This document shows, one piece after another, positions 1 through 3,949 of a stretch of 5,131 bases of DNA. Origin of the DNA: CAJYAN01 sp046484825 (GTDB taxonomy: Bacteria > Pseudomonadota > Gammaproteobacteria > UBA6429 > Thiohalophilaceae); contig JAWOIE010000034.1 of NCBI GenBank assembly GCA_046484825.1, positions 1 through 5,131 of the forward strand, in the 5' to 3' direction. Each line of letters starts with the position of its first letter. Position 1 is the stretch's first letter. Under the pieces are notes generated by a model. The model was not told the DNA's origin. It made no database searches and saw only the letters and a program-made list of their open reading frames with translations. The translations under genes and the position numbers were made by a program.

Positions 1-1
1 G

Positions 2-43
2 CGCGACGTCGGCGTGATTATTGAACGCGGTGACAAGCCCTAG
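2..43 (+). CDS. folB: Dihydroneopterin aldolase, C-terminal tail only
   Basis: Only the last 13 codons and the TAG stop (41-43) lie in the window. They read RDVGVIIERGDKP. The VGVIIERG stretch is the typical C-terminal strand of dihydroneopterin aldolase (the E. coli enzyme has the same residues near its end). The enzyme converts 7,8-dihydroneopterin to 6-hydroxymethyl-7,8-dihydropterin in the cytosol, which is the substrate of the next gene product, FolK. The stop is followed after one base by the folK start, so the two genes are very probably co-transcribed and translationally coupled. The identification rests on a short peptide plus context: folB directly before folK is a common gammaproteobacterial arrangement. 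Confidence 0.8.
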   Translation, partial: RDVGVIIERGDKP

Positions 44-44
44 A

Positions 45-533
45 ATGTTACAGCGCGCCTACATCAGTATCGGCAGCAACATCGAACCGCAACGGCACAT
101 CCGCCTGGCGGTGCAGGCCCTGCGCGAGACGTTTGGGGCGCTGGACATTTCCCCGGTTTACGAAAGCGAGGCCGTGGGCTTTGAGGGGGACAAATTTTAT
201 AACCTGGTGGTCGGTCTGGCCACCGACATGAGTGTCGGTGAGGTCAATGGTTGCCTGCATGCCATTGAAGATCGCTATGGCCGTGAACGGCAGGGGCCAC
301 GGTTTTCGTCACGCAGTATTGACCTGGACTTATTGCTGTATAACGACCTCAAGGGTATCTATGACGGCGTGCTACTGCCACGCGAGGAAGTCCCCCACCA
401 TGCCCATGTCCTGTGCCCACTGGCAGACCTGATCCCTACAGCGGTGCACCCGGTCTTGAATAAATCCTATCAGCAGCTCTGGCAGGAATTTACGGTGCCG
501 AGCGGGTTTCAGAAAATTGACTTACGCTTATAG
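45..533 (+). CDS. folK: 2-amino-4-hydroxy-6-hydroxymethyldihydropteridine pyrophosphokinase (HPPK)
   Basis: This cytosolic kinase transfers pyrophosphate from ATP to 6-hydroxymethyl-7,8-dihydropterin, the step before dihydropteroate synthase in folate synthesis. The 162-residue protein has the usual HPPK length. It starts with the family pattern YISIGSNI (residues 6-13). It has PVYESEAVGF (37-46), followed by the F-Y-N of the pterin-binding region (51-53). The magnesium-binding pair is D93 and D95 in SSRSIDLDLLLY. PREEVPHHAHVLCPLADL near the C-terminus is the conserved tail motif. I chose ATG at 45 rather than the in-frame TTG at 21. The ATG lies one base after the folB stop and places the conserved first strand five residues from the N-terminus, whereas the TTG would overlap folB. 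The loop before the aspartates reads RFSSR where E. coli has RWGPR, so this belongs to a variant HPPK subgroup. Confidence 0.95.
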   Translation: MLQRAYISIGSNIEPQRHIRLAVQALRETFGALDISPVYESEAVGFEGDKFYNLVVGLATDMSVGEVNGCLHAIEDRYGRERQGPRFSSRSIDLDLLLYNDLKGIYDGVLLPREEVPHHAHVLCPLADLIPTAVHPVLNKSYQQLWQEFTVPSGFQKIDLRL

Positions 534-827
534 GGATAGTGGTGAATTTCAAGAGTATGCCAGGCTGCGGCGTACAGGAAATACAGCAGGATCTGTGGAT
601 GGGTTCGTGAGGTCAAAATCCAGCGCGAAGGCGCAATGGCGCAAAGAACGCAAAAAAGAGATAAGAAAATCAAATTAGTGGCTTAGACGGTGTGCTCACC
701 TGCTTGCCACGTTCCGGGTATCTGACAACAGCATCGATGATAGATTTGAATCGCGTAGAAATCGGGATGGCTTCGTTCCTATAGATTTTTTTGCCCTGCA
801 AAATCTTTGCATCCTCTGCGCTTTTGC

Positions 828-855
828 GTCTGGAAAATACGTTCCAGACATTTTT
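828..855 (+). terminator. Possible intrinsic terminator for the folB-folK transcript
   Basis: A perfect 8-bp stem, GTCTGGAA (828-835) with TTCCAGAC (842-849), encloses a 6-base loop and is followed by ATTTTT (850-855). On the plus strand this has the form of a rho-independent terminator. It lies nearly 300 bases after the folK stop, which is far, and the stem is only half GC. It may therefore be a repeat-borne hairpin rather than the true operon end. Confidence 0.4.
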
Positions 856-879
856 AACCGATGACATCCAGGTAATCGT

Positions 880-917
880 CTGTGTTTGAACCCGTGTTCA
901 ATGACCCACAGATTTTT
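880..917 (+). terminator. Second terminator-like hairpin in the spacer
   Basis: CTGTG (880-884) pairs with CACAG (907-911). Inside it, TTGAAC (886-891) pairs with GTTCAA (896-901) around a 4-base CCGT loop. An asymmetric internal loop interrupts the two stems. ATTTTT follows at 912-917. The form suggests a weak plus-strand terminator close to the end of the opposing reductase gene. On the minus strand no T-run follows it, so it would not stop the reductase transcript by the same mechanism. Confidence 0.3.
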
Positions 918-955
918 CGGGTGACGCAATAGTTTTTAACCGTAACCCCGCCGCT

Positions 956-1690
956 TCAGGTATGCAGGGAGCGGCCACCATCCACAGTAATAATCTGCCC
1001 GCTGACATAACCGGCGTCACGAATCAGAAAGGTAATGGCCTTGGCGATATCGTGTGGCGCGCCCTTGCGCTTGAGAAAGGTGCGCGAAATGATGCGCTGC
1101 TTGGTGACTTCGTCGATGTTCTCCGGCCAGAGAATCGCGCCCGGGGCGACACCATTGACGCGGACATCGGGGCCCAGTTCGCAGGCCAGTGACTTGGTCA
1201 ACATCACCAGCCCGGCCTTGGCCATGCTGTAGACGGGATAGTGTTTCAGGGGCCGGTCGCCGTGGATATCGACAATGTTGATAATGCAGCCCTTGTGTTT
1301 TTTTAAGTGGGGGGCCGCGGCCTGGGACAAAAAGAAGGGCGCCTTGAGGTTACTGCCCATAAGTTCATTCCATTCCTCTTCACTGACCTTGCCCATGTGG
1401 GTCTTGTAAAAACTCGAGGCGTTGTTGATCAGGACATCCAGTTGCCCCCAGGTGCTGACAGCCGCCTCTACCAGTTTGGGCAGCCCCTTGATGGCCAGCA
1501 GGTCGGCCTGCACCAGAATCACGGAGTCCTTGCGGCTGGCATTCAACTCCTCTTGCAGAGACAGCGCGGCATCGCGCGAGGCGCGGTAGTGCAGTACCAG
1601 GCGCATACCCTCGGCATGCAGGGTGCGCGCAGTTTCGGCACCGATACGGTGGGCCGCGCCGGTGATCAAGGCCACCTTGTCTGTGAGCAT
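956..1690 (-). CDS. Pteridine reductase, short-chain dehydrogenase family (PTR1/FolM-like)
   Basis: This is a predicted cytosolic NADPH-dependent reductase of dihydropterins or dihydrofolate. The 244-residue protein is a complete classical SDR: nucleotide-binding motif TGAAHRIG (10-17), NNASSF (89-94), catalytic Y154 and K158 in YSMAK, the RVNGVAPG loop (177-184), and the C-terminal SGQIITVDGG. Three details point to the pteridine reductase branch and away from generic 3-oxoacyl-ACP reductases. These are arginine in TGxxxRxG, serine after NNA, and aspartate D141 in NIVD where most SDRs have the catalytic serine; Leishmania PTR1 has VDA at this place. ATG at 1690 is preceded by AGGA at a 6-base spacing. 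It lies close to folB and folK in opposite orientation, consistent with pterin metabolism. The exact substrate (dihydrofolate, dihydromonapterin or dihydrobiopterin) cannot be told, so no gene symbol is assigned. Confidence 0.88.
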   Translation of the reverse strand: MLTDKVALITGAAHRIGAETARTLHAEGMRLVLHYRASRDAALSLQEELNASRKDSVILVQADLLAIKGLPKLVEAAVSTWGQLDVLINNASSFYKTHMGKVSEEEWNELMGSNLKAPFFLSQAAAPHLKKHKGCIINIVDIHGDRPLKHYPVYSMAKAGLVMLTKSLACELGPDVRVNGVAPGAILWPENIDEVTKQRIISRTFLKRKGAPHDIAKAITFLIRDAGYVSGQIITVDGGRSLHT

Positions 1691-1789
1691 ATGTTATCCT
1701 TGGTGCGGTCTGTTCATAGAGAACGCAACTGTAGCGCAGTTTTTCTGTCCACCCAAGTTTATTCCCGAGTCAGGATTTTTTCTGCTGAT
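1691..1789. promoter_or_regulatory. Divergent control region between reductase and methyltransferase genes
   Basis: Ninety-nine bases separate two divergent starts, so promoters for both should lie here or just inside the genes. On the minus strand a weak sigma70-like pair is visible: TTGGGT (complement of 1751-1756) and TACAGT (complement of 1728-1733) with a 17-base spacer. Its -10 element lies about 38 bases before the reductase start. Ribosome site AGGA (complement of 1697-1700) serves the reductase. For the plus-strand gene, AGGA at 1772-1775 is 14 bases from the ATG, unusually far, and no clear promoter is seen. A 5-bp hairpin, AACTG/CAGTT at 1727-1741, ends in a T-run. No operator of a known regulator is recognised. 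Confidence 0.3.
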
Positions 1790-2962
1790 ATGAATCTGCA
1801 ATTCCCCATGCCCGATGCTCAGGCGCAGGCGCACAGCGAGGCCTTACGGCAACACCTCTGTGGCGTGATTCGCCAGGCGGGTGGCCGCATTACCTTTAAG
1901 GCGTTTATGGACCTGGCCCTGTATGCCCCGGGCTTGGGCTATTACTCGGCGGGGAGTCACAAGCTGGGGGCGGCCGGCGACTTTATTACCGCACCCGAGG
2001 TATCGCCGCTGTTTGGCGCGACCCTGGCGCGGGCCATCGCGACAGTGCGCGCGGAACTGGCACAGGCAGACCTCCTCGAGATCGGCGCCGGGAGCGGCGC
2101 CCTGGCGGTTTCGATCTTGCAGGCCCTGCAGCAGCAGGGCGACACCATGACACACTATTATATACTCGAGGTCAGCGCCGACCTGCGCGAGCGCCAACGT
2201 CAACGGCTCGAGCAGGCGGGCCTGCTCGAGCGGGTGTGCTGGCTTGATGCACTGCCTGAATATTTTGTCGGCGTGGTCCTGGCGAATGAAGTCCTCGATG
2301 CCATGCCGGTGCATGTTGTGGAAATCACGGCCTCCGGGGTTCAGGAACGCTATGTCGCATTACAGGATGACCGGCAGTTCATCTGGCAGACCGGAGCCCT
2401 CAGTGATGCCCGCCTGTTACAGCGTGTGACCGATATCCAACAACGTACCGGGCAGCGGCTCCCCATTGGCTATGTCAGTGAAATAAATCTGGCAGCGGAG
2501 GACTGGCTGGCGGCCCTGGCGGCGGCCTGTCAGCAGGCCGCGGTACTCCTTATTGATTATGGCTTTCCCCGTCATGAGTATTATCATCCACAGCGGAATC
2601 AGGGCACCTTGATGTGTCACTACCGACACTATAGTCATGCCGACCCGTTCCAGTTTGTAGGCTTGCAGGACATTACCGCGCATGTGGATTTTACCGCTAT
2701 GGCCGATGCCGCTGTTGCCAGCGGCTGGACGGTTGCCGGTTACACCACGCAGGCACATTTTCTGCTCGGCAGTGGCCTGATGGAGCTGCTGGATGAGCCC
2801 GCGGGCGCACTGTCGGCGGCAGCGTTACTACAGCAGCAGGCGGTGAAGAAGTTGACCCTGCCACATGAAATGGGTGAGTTGTTCAAGGTGCTGGGACTGC
2901 AGAAAAATCTGTCCCTGGACCTGCCCGGTTTTTGTCTGCGCGATTTGCGCGACCACTTATAA
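1790..2962 (+). CDS. Class I SAM-dependent methyltransferase, MidA/NDUFAF7 family
   Basis: The 390-residue protein belongs to the family of the mitochondrial complex I assembly factor NDUFAF7 (MidA). That enzyme methylates an arginine of the 49-kDa subunit NDUFS2. The substrate of bacterial members is not established to my knowledge. Visible motifs are the N-terminal FMDLALYAPGLGYYS (39-53), GDFITAPEVSPLFG (63-76), SAM-binding EIGAGSG (97-103), ANEVLDAMPV (165-174), LLIDYG (253-258), the YRHYSHADPF stretch and DITAHVDF. Order and length fit the family. ATG at 1790 is my choice; ATG at 1808 is an alternative because the only purine-rich site is 14 bases from 1790. The open frame continues upstream to 1307, but that part is antisense to the reductase gene and is not coding. 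The neighbours give no functional link. A five-hairpin cluster begins immediately after the TAA stop. Confidence 0.9.
   Translation: MNLQFPMPDAQAQAHSEALRQHLCGVIRQAGGRITFKAFMDLALYAPGLGYYSAGSHKLGAAGDFITAPEVSPLFGATLARAIATVRAELAQADLLEIGAGSGALAVSILQALQQQGDTMTHYYILEVSADLRERQRQRLEQAGLLERVCWLDALPEYFVGVVLANEVLDAMPVHVVEITASGVQERYVALQDDRQFIWQTGALSDARLLQRVTDIQQRTGQRLPIGYVSEINLAAEDWLAALAAACQQAAVLLIDYGFPRHEYYHPQRNQGTLMCHYRHYSHADPFQFVGLQDITAHVDFTAMADAAVASGWTVAGYTTQAHFLLGSGLMELLDEPAGALSAAALLQQQAVKKLTLPHEMGELFKVLGLQKNLSLDLPGFCLRDLRDHL
2206..2231. repeat. Perfect 12-bp inverted repeat inside the methyltransferase gene
   Basis: GCTCGAGCAGGC (2206-2217) and its exact reverse complement GCCTGCTCGAGC (2220-2231) are separated by two bases. 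The segment encodes residues around RLEQAGLLER, an ordinary helix between the SAM-binding motif and ANEVLDAMPV, so the protein is not disrupted. Each arm contains CTCGAG, and two further copies lie at 2075 and 2165, all read as Leu-Glu. It could form a strong mRNA hairpin, or may simply reflect codon choice. Confidence 0.7.
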
Positions 2963-2992
2963 GGGAGCTCTGCATAAGTATGCAGAGCTTCC
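2963..2992 (+). repeat. Hairpin 1 of the cluster
   Basis: AGCTCTGCATA (2966-2976) pairs perfectly with TATGCAGAGCT (2979-2989) around two bases. Three further pairs at the base (2963-2965 with 2990-2992, one of them G-U) give 14 pairs in total. It begins at the base after the methyltransferase stop. No T-run follows, so it is not a standard intrinsic terminator, though it could stabilise the 3' end of the upstream message. Confidence 0.8.
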
Positions 2993-2995
2993 GTG

Positions 2996-3012
2996 CGGAG
3001 CAGGATGCCCCG
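2996..3012 (+). repeat. Hairpin 2 of the cluster
   Basis: CGGAGC (2996-3001) faces GCCCCG (3007-3012) with one A-C mismatch and an AGGAT loop. It is the smallest and least certain of the five stems, but it falls exactly between its neighbours. Confidence 0.5.
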
Positions 3013-3013
3013 T

Positions 3014-3043
3014 CGCGCCAATCACGCAAGTGATTGAAGCGCG
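3014..3043 (+). repeat. Hairpin 3 of the cluster, GCAA tetraloop
   Basis: CAATCAC (3019-3025) pairs with GTGATTG (3030-3036) across a GCAA loop (3026-3029). CGCGC (3014-3018) pairs with GCGCG (3039-3043), leaving a two-A bulge at 3037-3038. GCAA belongs to the GNRA class of stable RNA tetraloops, which favours an RNA role when read on the plus strand; on the other strand the loop is TTGC. Confidence 0.7.
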
Positions 3044-3046
3044 TGA

Positions 3047-3075
3047 GGAAAGCGCGGACACGAGCTGCGCTTTCC
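3047..3075 (+). repeat. Hairpin 4 of the cluster
   Basis: GGAAAGCGC (3047-3055) pairs perfectly with GCGCTTTCC (3067-3075). Two more inner pairs (a G-U and a G-C) extend it to 11 pairs, leaving a 7-base loop at 3058-3064. Confidence 0.75.
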
Positions 3076-3076
3076 G

Positions 3077-3112
3077 ACTCTGCAAAAGTCCAGGGAGGGA
3101 CTTTTGCAGAGT
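3077..3112 (+). repeat. Hairpin 5 of the cluster
   Basis: ACTCTGCAAAAGTCC (3077-3091) is perfectly complementary to GGACTTTTGCAGAGT (3098-3112), a 15-bp stem with loop AGGGAG. This is the longest uninterrupted stem in the window. It lies 33 bases before the uppP ATG. Only two Ts continue past the stem before CC, so it is a poor intrinsic terminator. Confidence 0.85.
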
Positions 3113-3116
3113 TTCC

Positions 3117-3145
3117 ATAAGTAAAACAAAAAAACAGGAACTCGC
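3117..3145 (+). promoter_or_regulatory. uppP: A-rich leader and ribosome binding site of uppP
   Basis: After the hairpin cluster the sequence becomes A-rich and unstructured (3117-3135). AGGAA at 3136-3140 then lies five bases before the ATG at 3146. The open leader leaves the ribosome site outside hairpin 5. No promoter is evident here, so transcription probably starts upstream, within the hairpin cluster or at the methyltransferase promoter. Confidence 0.55.
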
Positions 3146-3940
3146 ATGACGCTGATTCAGATTATTGTTCTCGCCCTGGTGCAGGGGCTTACCGAATTTT
3201 TGCCCATTTCCAGTTCCGCGCATCTCATTCTGGTGCCGGTACTGGGCGACTGGCCGGACCAGGGACTGGCCTTTGATGTGGCGGTGCACGTGGGTACGCT
3301 TGCCGCGGTGGTGTACTACTTTCGCACCGAAGTCCTGCACATGAGTATCGACTGGGCGCATTCCGTGGCCACACGGAGGCAGGTGGGTGAAAGCCGACTG
3401 GCCTGGGCGGTGATCCTCGGCACTATCCCTGTGGGTCTGGCGGGCCTGTTGTTGAGTGACATGGTCGATACACAATTGCGTTCGCCACTGGTGATTGCCT
3501 GGGCAACGATTGGGTTTGGTTTACTGTTGTGGTTCGCCGACGTGCGCGGCAAGCGGCAGCGTGATGAACACAGTCTGTCGTTGCAGGATGTCTTCTTTAT
3601 TGGTTGCGCGCAGGCGCTGGCCTTAATCCCCGGCACCTCCCGTTCGGGAATTACCATGACCGCGGCCCTGCTGTTGGGGCTGACGCGTGAGGCGGCGGCG
3701 CGTTTTTCGTTTCTGCTGTCGATACCAGCAATTCTCATGGCCGGTAGTTACAAAACCCTGCAACTCATCCAGTCAGGCGAAGTGCAATGGACTGCCATTA
3801 TTCTCGGTACCCTCATCTCCGCGCTCACGGCCTATGCCTGCATCCATGTATTTTTAAAGTTACTGGAACGTATTGGCATGTTGCCGTTTGTGCTCTATCG
3901 TCTGGTCCTAGGTGCCGTGCTACTTTATATCTTTATTTAA
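3146..3940 (+). CDS. uppP: Undecaprenyl-diphosphate phosphatase
   Basis: This integral inner-membrane enzyme (also called BacA) removes a phosphate from undecaprenyl diphosphate, regenerating the lipid carrier for peptidoglycan and other envelope polymers. Overexpression of this family is known to raise bacitracin resistance. The 264-residue protein has the normal length. The first signature QGLTEFLPISSSAHL spans 13-27, with Q13 and E17 in the (E/Q)xxxE motif and H26. The second signature PGTSRSGITMT begins at P162 with the essential arginine R166. Hydrophobic segments are visible at about 45-59, 86-104, 114-130, 187-202, 216-237 and 246-263, besides the signature segments. The C-terminal FVLYRLVLG is also typical. 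The start is supported by AGGAA five bases upstream. The gene follows the hairpin cluster and converges on cca with nine bases between the stops. Confidence 0.97.
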   Translation: MTLIQIIVLALVQGLTEFLPISSSAHLILVPVLGDWPDQGLAFDVAVHVGTLAAVVYYFRTEVLHMSIDWAHSVATRRQVGESRLAWAVILGTIPVGLAGLLLSDMVDTQLRSPLVIAWATIGFGLLLWFADVRGKRQRDEHSLSLQDVFFIGCAQALALIPGTSRSGITMTAALLLGLTREAAARFSFLLSIPAILMAGSYKTLQLIQSGEVQWTAIILGTLISALTAYACIHVFLKLLERIGMLPFVLYRLVLGAVLLYIFI

Positions 3941-3949
3941 ATACCGGGT

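Larger units (their letters stand above)
534..955. repeat. Gene-poor spacer with inverted GCGCAAAG-like repeats
   Basis: About 420 bases between the convergent folK and pteridine reductase genes; I find no convincing gene. The middle is visibly richer in A and T than the flanking genes. Units resembling GCGCAAAG occur on the plus strand at 631-655 (GCGCAA at 631 and 639, CGCAAA at 640 and 649). The same theme appears on the minus strand at 805-828 (complements of TTTGCA, CTGCGC and TTTTGCG). ATCTGTGG at 591-598 recurs inverted as CCACAGAT at 906-913, so the two ends are weakly mirror-related. TTTTTAACCG is directly repeated at 851-860 and 933-942. Short minus-strand open frames at 670-867 and 696-929 run through the repeat units and resemble no family I know. 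A decayed insertion or repeat-associated small gene is possible but is inference. Confidence 0.5.
2963..3116. repeat. Cluster of five hairpins with imperfect terminal inverted repeats (MITE- or REP-like element, or structured leader)
   Basis: Five stem-loops occupy 2963-3112 with only one to three bases between them: 2963-2992, 2996-3012, 3014-3043, 3047-3075 and 3077-3112. The two ends are related. The first 15 bases (2963-2977, GGGAGCTCTGCATAA) match the reverse complement of the last 15 (3102-3116) at 12 positions. ATAA directly flanks both sides (2959-2962, which contains the methyltransferase stop codon, and 3117-3120). The segment also shares direct repeats, GCAGAG(C/T)TTCC at 2982-2992 and 3106-3116 and CATAAGTA at 2973-2980 and 3116-3123. 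It holds no plausible gene. Known parallels are MITEs and REP/BIME palindromes between genes; I cannot assign a named family. If transcribed from the methyltransferase promoter it would form a folded leader before uppP. Confidence 0.65.

Noticed and set aside
21..44. TTG at 21 as an earlier start for folK
   Set aside because: It would overlap the folB tail. ATG at 45 gives the normal N-terminus of the family and follows the folB stop by one base.
670..929. Two short overlapping minus-strand frames in the folK-reductase spacer as real genes
   Set aside because: They run through the repeat units and hairpins, have no clear ribosome site and match no family I know. At most they are remnants, and are described with the spacer.
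1307..1789. Upstream extension of the methyltransferase open frame by 161 codons
   Set aside because: It lies antisense to the pteridine reductase gene, has no methyltransferase-family similarity, and crosses the divergent spacer. The family homology begins after 1790.
1844..2314. 156-codon minus-strand open frame inside the methyltransferase gene
   Set aside because: It is a shadow frame in GC-rich coding DNA. It has no recognisable domain, and the opposite strand encodes a well-conserved protein.
2963..3116. Hairpin cluster as an integron attC site or CRISPR array
   Set aside because: The GTTRRRY/RYYYAAC core pair of attC is absent. The hairpins differ in sequence and have no regular spacers, so it is not a CRISPR array.
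3077..3116. Hairpin 5 as an intrinsic terminator of the methyltransferase transcript
   Set aside because: The stem is strong, but only two Ts continue past it before CC, so the required U-tract is missing.
2865..3149. Plus-strand frame running through the hairpin cluster into the uppP start
   Set aside because: It is out of frame with the methyltransferase, and its sequence simply translates the palindromes.
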